Positions 32,853 to 46,345 of a stretch of DNA of 64,000 nucleotides are shown here, one piece after another. The notes under the pieces were generated by a model. The model did not search any database and was not told the origin of the DNA. It was given only the letters and a program-made list of their open reading frames with translations. Positions within the stretch are counted from its first letter, which is position 1; every line of letters begins with the position of its first letter. Both the position numbers and the translations under genes were made by a program. Origin of the DNA: Mayamaea pseudoterrestris (lineage: Eukaryota; Bacillariophyta; Bacillariophyceae; Sellaphorales; Sellaphoraceae); contig BROI01000001.1 of assembly GCA_027923505.1 (NCBI GenBank), positions 576,001 through 640,000 on the forward strand, in the 5' to 3' direction.

Positions 32853-33769
32853 CTTCAGCTCACTTTGTATCGACTTCACTCTGGACTACTTTTGATCTTC
32901 TAGAAAACGAATACGACTTCCAACTAATTTATAACAAATGACCACTAGTGCTCTTGCACCTAGTTTGGGGTAGGTTCAGTCCCTAGCCTGCCTCGCGTTC
33001 GAAGCGCTCTGCGGGACTCCAGGCTTAAATCCTTGTGGGATCCTTCCTGGCGTCCATGCAGTGAGCCCCCTTCTTCACCACTCTAGTGGCTTCGTTCCCC
33101 TCAAGAAGATCATCTGAAACTCCCGACTTCGTCCTTGACATCTTTGGTTCGAAGAGTCAATCCTATGGCTGCTCTGGTGGCCCGGCCAGTGAGGACCATC
33201 GACAATCTGTGGCTGCCACCACTGATGCGATGACGCGAAGAAGTAAGAACGTCTGTCTCCCTGAACGGTCTGAATGAAAAGAAACGGGTCAGAGCCTTTC
33301 TCAATATATAGAATAAGCTCCGCTTGCCTGCCCCCTCGGTCTCTGCCAATCCCTTATTCAGCCATCGCTTGTGGTGTGTATAAGTCCAGCATGCTCTGCG
33401 TTGTCAACAGAGGTGCCGCTACAGCGATTTTGAATAAATCAATAGGGTCTCAATGGAAGCAGCGACATCAGAGTAATGTTCCATCATACCCACTGTCACC
33501 TGCCTTCCTTTGGCCCTTTCCACTTTCCTCCAACGATTGTTGCTCTCTATCATGCTGTCCTTCACTTTCTTGTTTCTTGCTTGAGAAGTGGATCCTCTCC
33601 TCAATGACCTCAATAGCCCAAACTCCGACACGTCAACCGCCGCACTCATTACCGCCGGCCATCGTTTCTGAACCATCCGCAGGTATTCCTGAAACTTGGG
33701 ATTGTAATCTGCGACACAACCCCGGCCTGTCTTTCCCCGCTTCTCCGCTCGAAAGATTGGCCCTCGTGT
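32853..33769 (-). mobile_element. Retroelement remnant between the two satellites
   Basis: About 0.9 kb with no satellite homology. Its right part carries, on the minus strand from the satellite junction to the stop at 33419, a recombinase-like open frame (listed separately). The left part (32853-33400) is noncoding and could be element flank. No terminal repeats could be paired inside the window. Confidence 0.45.
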
Positions 33770-33775
33770 GATCAT
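33419..33775 (-). pseudogene. Tyrosine-recombinase-like C-terminal fragment
   Basis: About 118 residues end at a stop at 33419. FGLLRSLRRGSTSQARNKKV resembles box II of tyrosine recombinases (HxLRRGxATALARAG, with the His replaced). NRWRKVERAKGR and MMEHYSDV fit the following W and nucleophile-Tyr region. Such domains occur in DIRS-type retrotransposons, Cryptons and relatives. The N-terminal catalytic half is absent because the frame abuts the 169-bp satellite at about 33770. I judge it a truncated remnant; the family assignment is by motif shape only. Confidence 0.45.
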
Positions 33776-36700
33776 TATTCAGGCTGCGCTACAAGATGGT
33801 AGCCTAGGCTGGTGTCTCAGGGCATGGCAATGTATTTGGTGACAACTTGTCACCAGTCTCAGCCCGCAGATGACGTGACATTCAAACGCCCCTACAGGAA
33901 GCCCTGTAGGTGCCCAAAATACACCCAAATGGTGCCACAATTATTATTGTGGCTGCGCTACAAGTTGGTTTGCTTGACTGGTGTCTCAGGGGACAGCAAT
34001 GATATTGGTGAGAACTTGTCACCAGTCTCAGCCTGCGGATGCTGTGACATTCAAACGCCCCTACAGCAGGCCATGAATATACCCAAATGACACCAGATTG
34101 GTGCCAACATCATTATTCAGGCTGCGCTACAAGATGGTATGCCTGGCTAGTGTCTCAGGGGACAGCAATGACATTGGTGACAACTTGTCACCAGTCTCAG
34201 CCTTCAGATGCCGTGACATTCAAACGCCCCTACAGCAAGCCCTGTATATACCCAAAATACACCAGAATGGTGCCAACATCATTATTCAGGCTGCGCTACA
34301 AGATGGTAGGCTTGGCTGGTGTCTCAGGGGACGGCAATGATATTGGTGACAACTTGTCACCAGTCTCAGCCTGCAGATGCCGTGACATTCAAACGCCCCT
34401 ACAGCAGGCCCTGTATACACCCAAATGACACCAGAATGGTGCCAACATCATTATTCAGGCTGCGCTACAAGATGGTATGCCTGGCTAGTGTCTCAGGGGA
34501 CAGCAATGATATTGGTGACAACTTGTCACCAGTCTCAGCCTGCAGATGCCGTGACATTCAAACGCCCCTACAGCAAGCCCTGTAGGTGCCCAAAATACAC
34601 CAGAATGGTGCCAACATCATTATTCAGGCTGCGCTACAAGATGGTATGCCTGGCTAGTGTCTCCGGGGACAGCAATGATATTGGTGACAACTTGTCACCA
34701 GTCTCAGCCTTCAGATGCCGTGACATTCAAACGCCCCTACAGCAGGCCATGTATACACCCAAATGACACCAGAATGGTGCCAACATCATTATTCAGGCTG
34801 CGCTACATGATGGTATGCCTGGCTAGTGTCTCAGGGGACGGCAATGATATTGGTGACAACTTGTCACCAGTCTCAGCCTGCAGATGCCGTGACATTCAAA
34901 CGCCCCTACAGCAGGCCATGTATACACCCAAATGACACCAGAATTGTGCCAACATCATTATCCAGGCTGCGCAACAAGATGGTATGCCTGGCTAGTGTCT
35001 CAGGGGACGGCAATGATATTGGTGACAACTTGTCACCAGTCTCAGCCTGCAGATGCCGTGACATTCAAACGCCCCTACAGCAGGCCATGTATACACCCAA
35101 ATGACACCAGAATATTGCCAACATCATTATTCAGGCTGCGCTACAAGATGGTATGCCTGGCTAGTGTCTCAGGGGACGGCAATGATATTGGTGACAACTT
35201 GTCACCAGTCTCAGCCTGCAATGCCGACATAATGCCAACATCATTATTCACCCAATCCGAGTGGTGGCAACATCATTATTCAGGCTGCGCTACAAGATGG
35301 TATGCCTGGCTAGTGTCTCAGGGGACGGCAATGATATTGGTGACAACTTGTCACCAGTCTCAGCCTGCAGATGCCGTGACATTCAAACGCCCTTCAGCAG
35401 GCCATGTATACACCCAAATTACACCAGAATGGTGCCAACATCATTATTCAGGCTGCGCTACAAGATGGTATGCCTGGCTAGTGTCTCAGGGGACGGCAAT
35501 GATATTGGTGACAACTTGTCACCAGTCTCAGCCTGCAGATGCCGTGACATTCAAACGCCCCTACAGCAGGCCATTTATACACCCAAATGACACCAGAATG
35601 GTGCCAACATCATTATTCAGGCTGCGCTACAAGATGGTATGCCTGGCTAGTGTCTCAGGGGACGGCAATGATATTGGTGACAACTTGTCACCAGTCTCAG
35701 CCTGCAGATGCCGTGACATTCAAACGCCCCTACAGCAGGCCATGTATACACCCAAATGACACCAGAATATTGCCAACATCATTATTCAGGCTGCGCTACA
35801 AGATGGTATGCCTGGCTAGTGTCTCAGGGGACGGCAATGATATTGGTGACAACTTGTCACCAGTCTCAGCCTGCAGATGCCGTGACATTCAAACGCCCCT
35901 ACAGCAGGCCATGTATACACCCAGATGACACCAGAATGGTGCCCACATCATTATTCAGGCTGCGCCACAAGTGGGTATGCCTGGCTAGTGTCTCAGGGGA
36001 CGGCAATGATATTGGTGACAACTTGTCACCAGTCTCAGCCTGCAGATGCCGTGACATTCAAACGCCCCTACAGCAGGCCATGTATACACCCAAATGACAC
36101 CAGAATGGTGCCAACATCATTATTCAGGCTGCGCAACAAGATGGTATGCCTGGCTAGTGTCTCAGGGGACGGCAATGATATTGGTGACAACTTGTCACCA
36201 GTCTCAGCCTGCAGATGCCGTGACATTCAAACGCCCCTACAGCAGGCCATGTATATACCCAAATGCCACCAGAATATTGCCAACATCATTATTCAGGCTG
36301 CGCTACAAGATGGTATGCCTGGCTAGTGTCTCAGGGGACGGCAATGATATTGGTGACAACTTGTCACCAGTCTCAGCCTGCAGATGCCGTGACATTCAAA
36401 CGCCCCTACAGCAGGCCATGTATACACCCAAATGACACCAGAATGGTGCCAACATCATTATTCAGGCTGCGCTACAAAATGGTATGCCTGGCTAGTGTCT
36501 CAGGGGACGGCAATGATATTGGTGACAACTTGTCACCAGTCTCAGCCTGCAGATGCCGTGACATTCAAACGCCCCTACAGCAGGCCATGAATTCACCCAA
36601 ATACACCAGAATATTACCAACATCATTATTCAGGCTGCGCTACAAGATGGTATGCCTGGCTAGTGTCTCAGGGGACGGTAATGATATTGGTGACATCTTG

Positions 36701-39549
36701 TCACCAGTCTCAGCCTGCAGATGCTGTGACATTCAAATGCCCCTACAGCAGGCCATGTATACACCCAGATGACACCAGAATGGTGCCAACATCATTATTC
36801 AGGCTGCGCTACAAGTGGGTATGCCTGGCTTTTGTCTCAGGGGACGGCAATGATATTGGTGACAACTTGTCACCAGTCTCAGCCTGCAGATGCCGTGACA
36901 TTCAAACGCCCCTACAGCAGGCCATGTATACACCCAAATGACACCAGAATGGTGCCAACATCATTATTCAGGCTGCGCAACAAGATGGTATGCCTGGCTA
37001 GTGTCTCAGGGGACGGCAATGATATTGGTGACAACTTGTCACCAGTCTCAGCCTGCAGATGCCGTGACATTCAAACGCCCCTACAGCAGGCCATGTATAC
37101 ACCCAAATGACACCAGAATGGTGCCAACATCATTATTCAGGCTGCGCTACAAGATGGTATGCCTGGCTAGTGTCTCAGGGGATGGCAATGATATTGGTGA
37201 CAACTTGTCACCAGTCTCAGCCTGCAGATGCCGTGACATTCAAACGCCCCTACAGCAGGCCATGTATATACCCAAATGCCACCAGAATATTGCCAATATC
37301 ATTATTCAAGCTGCCCTACAAGATGGTATGCCTGGCTAGTGTCTCAGGGGACGGCAATGATATTGGTGACAACTTCTCACCAGTCTCAGCCTGCAGATGC
37401 CGTGACATTCAAACGCCCTTACAGCAGGCCATGTATACACCCAAATGACACCAGAATGGTGCCAACATCATTATTCAGGCTGAGCAACAAGATGGTATGC
37501 CTGGCTAGTGTCTCAGGGGACGGCAATGATATTGGTGACAACTTGTCACCAGTCTCAGCCTGCAGATGCCGTGACATTCAAACGCTCCTACAGCAGGCCT
37601 TTAGGTGCCCAAAATACACCAGAATATTGCCAACAAACTATTCAGGCTGTGCTACAAGAAGGTATGCCTGACTAGTGTCTCAGAGGATGGTAATGATATT
37701 GGTGACAACTTGTCACCAGTCTCAGCCTGCAGATGCCGTGACATTCAAATGCCCCTACAGCAGGCTATGTATACACCCAATTGACACTGGAATGGTGGCA
37801 ACATCATTATTCAGGCTGCGCTACAAGATGGTCTTGTTTCAGGGGACAGCAATGACATTGGTGACAACTTGTCACCAGTCTCAGCCTGCGGATGCTGTGA
37901 CATTCAAACGCCCCTACAGCAGGCCATGAATATACCCAAATGACACCAGATTGGTGCCATCATCATTATTCAGGCTGCGCTACAAGATGGTATGCCTGGC
38001 TAGTGTCTCAGGGGACAGCAATGACATTGGTGACAACTTGTCACCAGTCTCAGCCTTCAGATGCCGTGACATTCAAACGCCCCTACAGCAGTCCATGTAT
38101 ACACCCAAATGACACCAGAATGGTGCCAATATCATTATTCAAATTGCGCTACAAGATGGTATGCCTAGCTATTGTCTCAGGGGACAGCAATGATATTGGT
38201 GACAACTTGTCACCAGTCTCAGCCTGCAGATGCCGTGACATTCAAACGCCCCTACAGCAGGCCATGTATACACCCAAATGACACCAGAATGGTGCCAACA
38301 TCATTATTCAGGCTGCGCTACAAGATGGTATGCCTGGCTAGTGTCTCAGGGGATGGCAATGATATTGGTGACAACTTGTCACCAGTCTCAGCCCGCAGAT
38401 GCCGTGACATTCAAACGCCCCTACAGCAGGCCCTGTAGGTGCCCAAAATACACCAGAATGGTGCCAACATCATTATTCAGGCTGCGCTACAAGATGGTAT
38501 ACCTGGCTAGTGTCTCAGGGGATGGCAATGATATTGGTGACAACTTGTCACCAGTCTCAGCCTGCAGATGCCGTGACATTCAAACGCCCCTACAGCAGGC
38601 CATGTATATACCCAAATGCCACCAGAATATTGCCAATATCATTATTCAAGCTGCCCTACAAGATGGTATGCCTGGCTAGTGTCTCAGGGGACGGCAATGA
38701 TATTGGTGACAACTTCTCACCAGTCTCAGCCTGCAGATGCCGTGACATTCAAACGCCCTTACAGCAGGCCATGTATACACCCAAATGACACCAGAATGGT
38801 GCCAACATCATTATTCAGGCTGAGCAACAAGATGGTATGCCTGGCTAGTGTCTCAGGGGACGGCAATGATATTGGTGACAACTTGTCACCAGTCTCAGCC
38901 TGCAGATGCCGTGACATTCAAACGCCCCTACAGCAGGCCCTGTAGGTGCCCAAAATACACCAGAATATTGCCAACATCATTATTCAGGCTGCGCTACAAG
39001 ATGGTATGCCTGGCTAGTGTCTCAGGGGATGGCAATGATATTGGTGACAACTTGTCACCAGTCTCAGCCTGCAGATGCCGTGACATTCAAATGCCCCTAC
39101 AGCAGGCCATGTATACACCCAGATGACACCAGAATGGTGCCCACATCATTATTCAGGCTGCGCTACAAGTGGGTATGCCTGGCTAGTGTCTCAGGGGACG
39201 GCAATGATATTGGTGACAACTTGTCACCAGTCTCAGCCTGCAGATGCCGTGACATTCAAACGCCCCTACAGCAGGCCATGTATACACCCAAATGACACCA
39301 GAATGGTGCCAACATCATTATTCAGGCTGCGCTACAAGATGGTATGCCTGGCTAGTGTCTCAGGGGACGGCAATGATATTGGTGACAACTTGTCACCAGT
39401 CTCAGCCTGCAGATGCCGTGACATTCAAACGCCCCTACAGCAGGCCATGTATACACCAAAATGACACCAGAATGGTGCCAACATCATTATTCAGGCTGCG
39501 CTACAAGATGGTATGCCTGGCTAGTGTCTCAGGGGACGGCAATGATATT

Positions 39550-39566
39550 GGTGACAACTTGTCACC
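39550..39566. repeat. Representative 17-bp dyad within the 169-bp monomer
   Basis: GGTGACAACTTGTCACC is a perfect inverted repeat with 8-bp arms and one central base. It recurs once per 169 bp through the array and is kept in most of the badly diverged monomers. Rare variants break it (ggcgacaacttgtcacc at about 52715 and, inverted, at 62627 and 63641). It is shaped like a site for a dimeric DNA-binding protein; no such protein is known from this sequence. Confidence 0.85.
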
Positions 39567-42500
39567 AGTCTCAGCCTGCAGATGCCGTGACATTCAAACG
39601 CCCCTACAGCAGGCCATGTATACACCCAAATGACACCAGAATGGTGCCAACATCATTATTCAGGCTGCGCTACAAGATGGTATGCCTGGCTAGTGTCTCA
39701 GGGGACGGCAATGATATTGGTGACAACTTGTCACCAGTCTCAGCCTGCAGATGCCGTGACATTCAAACGCCCCTACAGCAGGCCATGTATACGCCCAAAT
39801 GACACCAGAATGGTGCCAACATCATTATTCAGGCTGCGCAACAAGATGGTATGCCTGGCTAGTGTCTCAGGGGACGGCAATGATATTGGTGACAACTTGT
39901 CACCAGTCTCAGCCTGCAGATGCCGTGACATTCAAACGCCCCTACAGCAGGCCATGTAGATACCCAAATTACACCAGAATGGTGCCAACATCATTATTCA
40001 GGCTGCGCTACAAGATGGTATGCCTGGCTAGTGTCTCAGGGGACGGTAATGATATTGGTGACAACTTGTCACCAGTCTCAGCCTGCAGATGCCGTGACAT
40101 TCAAACGCCCCTACAGCAGGCCATGTATACACCAAAATGACACCAGAATGGTGCCAACATCATTATTCAGGCTGCGCTACAAGATGGTATGCCTGGCTAG
40201 TGTCTCAGGGGACGGCAATGATATTGGTGACAACTTGTCACCAGTCTCAGCCTGCAGATGCTGTGACATTCAAACGCCCCTACAGCAGGCCATGTATATA
40301 CCCAAATGACACCAGAATGGTGCCAACATCATTATTCAGGCTGCGCTACAAGATGGTATGCCTGGCTAGTGTCTCATCTCCGGGACGCAATGATATTGGT
40401 GACAACTTGTCACCAGTCTCAGCCTGCAGATGCCGTGACATTCAAACGCCCCTACAGCAGGCCATGTATACACCCAAATGACACCAGAATGGTGCCAACA
40501 TCATTATTCAGGCTGCGCTACAAGATGGTATGCCTGGCTAGTGTCTCAGGGGACGGCAATGATATTGGTGACAACTTGTCACCAGTCTCAGCCTGCAGAT
40601 GCCGTGACATTCAAACGCCCCTACAGCAGGCCATGTATACACCCAAATGACACCAGAATGGTGCCAACATCATTATTCAGGCTGCGCTACAAGATGGTAT
40701 GCCTGGCTAGTGTCTCAGGGGACGGCAATGATATTGGTGACAACTTGTCACCAGTCTCAGCCTGCAGATGCCGTGACATTCAAACGCCCCTACAGCAGGC
40801 CATGTATACACCCAAATGACACCAGAATGGTGCCAACATCATTATTCAGGCTGCGCAACAAGATGGTATGCCTGGCTAGTGTCTCAGGGGACGGCAATGA
40901 TATTGGTGACAACTTGTCACCAGTCTCAGCCTGCAGATGCCGTGACATTCAAACGCCCCTACAGCAGGCCATGTATACACCCAAATGACACCAGAATGGT
41001 GCCAACATCATTATTCAGGCTGCGCTACAAGATGGTATGCCTGGCTAGTGTCTCAGGGGACGGCAATGATATTGGTGACAACTTGTCACCAGTCTCAGCC
41101 TGCAGATGCCGTGACATTCAAACGCCCCTACAGCAGGCCCTGTATACACCCAAATGACACCAGAATGTTGCCAACATCATTATTCAGGCTGCGCTACAAG
41201 ATGGTATGCCTGGCTAGTGTCTCAGGGGACGGCAATGATATTGGTGACAACTTGTCACCAGTCTCAGCCTGCAGATGCCGTGACATTCAAACGCCCCTAC
41301 AGCAGGCCATGTATACACCCAAATGACACCAGAATGGTGCCAACATCATTATTCAGGCTGCGCCACAAGATGGTATGCCTGGCTAGTGTCTCAGGGGACG
41401 GCAATGATATTGGTGACAACTTGTCACCAGTCTCAGCCTGCAGATGCCGTGACATTCAAACGCCCCTACAGCAGGCCATGTATACACCCAAATGACACCA
41501 GAATGGTGCCAACATCATTATTCAGGCTGCGCAACAAGATGGTATGCCTGGCTAGTGTCTCAGGGGACGGCAATGATATTGGTGACAACTTGTCACCAGT
41601 CTCAGCCTGCAGATGCCGTGACATTCAAACGCCCCTACAGCAGGCCCTGTAGGTGCCCAAATGACACCAGAATGGTGCCAACATCATTATTCAGGCTGCG
41701 CTACAAGATGGTATGCCTGGCTAGTGTCTCAGGGGACAGCAATGATATTGGTGACAACTTGTCACCAGTCTCAGCCTGCAGATGCCGTGACATTCAAACG
41801 CCCCTACCGTACAGCAGGCCATGTATACACCCAAATGACACCAGAATGGTGCCAACATCATTATTCAGGCTGCGCTACAAGATGGTATGCCTGGCTAGTG
41901 TCTCAGGGGACGGCAATGATATTGGTGACAACTTGTCACCAGTCTCAGCCTGCAGATGCCGTGACATTCAAACGCCCCTACAGCAGGCCATGTATACACC
42001 CAAATGACACCAGAATGGTGCCAACATCATTATTCAGGCTGCGCAACAAGATGGTATGCCTGGCTAGTGTCTCAGGGGACGGCAATGATATTGGTGACAA
42101 CTTGTCACCAGTCTCAGCCTGCAGATGCCGTGACATTCAAACGCCCCTACAGCAGGCCATGTGATACACCCAAATGACACCAGAATGGTGCCAACATCAT
42201 TATTCAGGCTGCGCTACAAGATGGTATGCCTGGCTAGTGTCTCAGGGGACGGCAATGATATTGGTGACAACTTGTCACCAGTCTCAGCCTGCAGATGCCG
42301 TGACATTCAAACGCCCCTACAGCAGGCCCTGTAGACACCCAAATGACACCAGAATGGTGCCAACATCATTATTCAGGCTGCGCTACAAGATGGTATGCCT
42401 GGCTAGTGTCTCAGGGGACGGCAATGATATTGGTGACAACTTGTCACCAGTCTCAGCCCGCAGATGCCGTGACATTCAAACGCCCCTACAGCAAGCCCTG

Positions 42501-45500
42501 TAGGTGCCCAAAATACACCAGAATGGTGCCAACATCATTATTCAGGCTGCGCTACAAGATGGTATGCCTGGCTAGTGTCTCAGGGGACGGCAATGATATT
42601 GGTGACAACTTGTCACCAGTCTCAGCCTGCAGATGCCGTGACATTCAAACGCCCCTACAGCAGGCCATGTATACACCCAAATGACACCAGAATGGTGCCA
42701 ACATCATTATTCAGGCTGCGCTACAAGATGGTATGCCTGGCTAGTGTCTCAGGGGACGGCAATGATATTGGTGACAACTTGTCACCAGTCTCAGCCTGCA
42801 GATGCCGTGACATTCAAACGCCCCTACAGCAGGCCATGTATACACCCAAATGACACCAGAATGGTGCCAACATCATTATTCAGGCTGCGCTACAAGATGG
42901 TATGCCTGGCTAGTGTCTCAGGGGACGGCAATGATATTGGTGACAACTTGTCACCAGTCTCAGCCTGCAGATGCCGTGACATTCAAACGCCCCTACAGCA
43001 GGCCATGTAGGTGCCCAAATGACACCAGAATGGTGCCAACATCATTATTCAGGCTGCGCTACAAGATGGTATGCCTGGCTAGTGTCTCAGGGGACGGCAA
43101 TGATATTGGTGACAACTTGTCACCAGTCTCAGCCTGCAGATGCCGTGACATTCAAACGCCCTTACAGCAGGCCATGTATACACCCAAATGACACCAGAAT
43201 GGTGCCAACATCATTATTCAGGCTGCGCTACAAGATGGTATGCCTGGCTAGTGTCTCAGGGGACGGCAATGATATTGGTGACAACTTGTCACCAGTCTCA
43301 GCCTGCAGATGCCGTGACATTCAAACGCCCCTACAGCAGGCCATGTAGGTGCCCAAATTACACCAGAATATTGCCAACATCATTATTCAGGCTGCGCTAC
43401 AAGATGGTATGCCTGGCTAGTGTCTCAGGGGACGGCAATGATATTGGTGACAACTTGTCACCAGTCTCAGCCTGCAGATGCCGTGACATTCAAACGCCCC
43501 TACAGCAGGCCATGAGTATACCCAAATGACACCAGAATGGTGCCAACATCATTATTCAGGCTGCGCTACAAGATGGTATGCCTGGCTAGTGTCTCAGGGG
43601 ATGGCAATGATATTGGTGACAACTTGTCACCAGTCTCAGCCTGCAGATGCCGTGACATTCAAACGCCCCTACAGCAGGCCATGTATATACCCAAATGATA
43701 CCAGAATGGTGCCAACATCATTATTCAGGCTGCGCTACAAGATGGTATGCCTGGCTAGTGTCTCAGGGGACGGCAATGATATTGGTGACAACTTGTCACC
43801 AGTCTCAGCCTGCAGATGCCGTGACATTCAAACGCCCCTACAGCAGGCCCTGTAGGTGCCCAAATGACACCAGAATGGTGCCAACATCATTATTCAGGCT
43901 GCGCTACAAGATGGTATGCCTGGCTAGTGTCTCAGGGGACGGCAATGATATTGGTGACAACTTGTCACCAGTCTCAGCCTGCAGATGCCGTGACATTCAA
44001 ACGCCCCTACAGCAGGCCATGTATACACCCAAATGACACCAGAATGGTGCCAACATCATTATTCAGGCTGCACAACATGGTATGCCTGGCTAGTGTCTCA
44101 GGGTAATGATATTGGTGACAACTTGTCACCAGTCTCAGCCTGCAGATGCCGTGACATTCAAACGCCCCTACAGCAGGCCATGTAGGTGCCCCAAATGACA
44201 CCAGAATGGTGCCAACATCATTATTCAGGCTGCGCTACAAGATGGTATGCCTGGCTAGTGTCTCAGGGGACGGCAATGATATTGGTGACAACTTGTCACC
44301 AGTCTCAGCCTGCAGATGCCGTGACATTCAAACGCCCCTACAGCAGGCCATGTATACACCCAAATGACACCAGAATGGTGCCAACATCATTATTCAGGCT
44401 GCGCTACAAGATGGTATGCCTGGCTAGTGTCTCAGGGGACGGCAATGATATTGGTGACAACTTGTCACCAGTCTCAGCCTGCAGATGCCGTGACATTCAA
44501 ACGCCCCTACAGCAGGCCATGTAGACCCAAATGACACCAGAATGGTGCCAACATCATTATTCAGGCTGCGCTACAAGATGGTATGCCTGGCTAGTGTCTC
44601 AGGGGACGGCAATGATATTGGTGACAACTTGTCACCAGTCTCAGCCTGCAGATGCCGTGACATTCAAACGCCCCTACAGCAGGCCCTGTAGGTGCCCAAA
44701 ATACACCAGAATAGTGCCAACATCATTATTCAGGCTGCGCTACAAGATGGTATGCCTGGCTAGTGTCTCAGGGGACGGCAATGATATTGGTGACAACTTG
44801 TCACCAGTCTCAGCCTGCAGATGCCGTGACATTCAAATGCCCCTACAGCAGGCCATGTATACACCCAAATGACACCAGAATGGTGCCAACATCATTATTC
44901 AGGCTGCGCTACAAGATGGTATGCCTGGCTAGTGTCTCAGGGGACGGCAATGATATTGGTGACAACTTGTCACCAGTCTCAGCCTGCAGATGCCGTGACA
45001 TTCAAACCGCCCTACAGCAGGCCTGTATACACCCAAATGACACCAGAATGGTGCCAACATCATTATTCAGGCTGCGCTACAAGATGGTATGCCTGGCTAG
45101 TGTCTCAGGGGACGGCAATGATATTGGTGACAACTTGTCACCAGTCTCAGCCCGCAGATGCCGTGACATTCAAACGCCCCTACAGCAAGCCATGTAGGTG
45201 CCCAAAATACACCAGAATGGTGCCAACATCATTATTCAGGCTGCGCTACAAGATGGTATGCCTGGCTAGTGTCTCAGGGGACGGTAATGATATTGGTGAC
45301 AACTTGTCACCAGTCTCAGCCTGCAGATGCCGTGACATTCAAACGCCCCTACAGCAGGCCATGTATACACCCAAATGACACCAGAATGGTGCCAACATCA
45401 TTATTCAGGCTGCGCTACAAGATGGTATGCCTGGCTAGTGTCTCAGGGGATGGCAATGATATTGGTGACAACTTGTCACCAGTCTCAGCCTGCAGATGCC

Positions 45501-46049
45501 GTGACATTCAAACGCCCCTACAGCAGGCCATGTATACACCCAAATGACACCAGAATGGTGCCAACATCATTATTCAGGCTGCGCAACAAGATGGTATGCC
45601 TGGCTAGTGTCTCAGGGGACCGGCAATGATTTTCGTGACAACTTGTCACCAGTCTCAGCCTCAGATGCCGTGACATTCAAACGCCCCTACAGCAGGCCAT
45701 GTATACACCCAAATGACACCAGAATGGTGCCAACATCATTATTCAGGCTGCGCAACAAGATGGTATGCCTGGCTAGTGTCTCAGGGGACGGCAATGATAT
45801 TGGTGACAACTTGTCACCAGTCTCAGCCTGCAGATGCCGTGACATTCAAACGCCCCTACAGCAGGCCATGTAGGTGCCCAAATACACCAGAATGGTGCCA
45901 ACATCATTATTCAGGCTGCGCAACAAGATGGTATGCCTGGCTAGTGTCTCAGGGGACGGCAATGATATTGGTGACAACTTGTCACCAGTCTCAGCCTGCA
46001 GATGCCGTGACATTCAAACGCCCCTACAGCAGGCCATGTATACACCCAA

Positions 46050-46345
46050 ATGACAGCAGAACCTGTGCCAAATCATTATTGCTGCGCTACAAGATGGTTG
46101 CTGGCTAGTGTCTCAGGGGACGAATGATATTGGTGACAACTTGTCACCAGTCTCAGCCTGCAGATGCCGCGGACATTCAAACGCCCCTACAGCAGGCCAG
46201 TAACACCCAAATGACACAGGGCCAAATATTATTCAGGCTGCGCAACAGATGGTATGCCTGGTAGTGTCTCAGGGGAGGAAAATTGGTGAAATTGTCACCA
46301 GTCTCAGCCGCAGATGCCGTGACATTCAAATGCCCTACAGCAGGC
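46050..46345 (+). repeat. Indel-riddled monomers inside the forward array
   Basis: Two consecutive monomers have many one- to ten-base losses (for example gatggttgctggc, cagggccaaatattattc, aggggaggaaaattgg), while both neighbours are clean. Losses far outnumber substitutions, which looks more like poor consensus than normal divergence. Confidence 0.75.
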
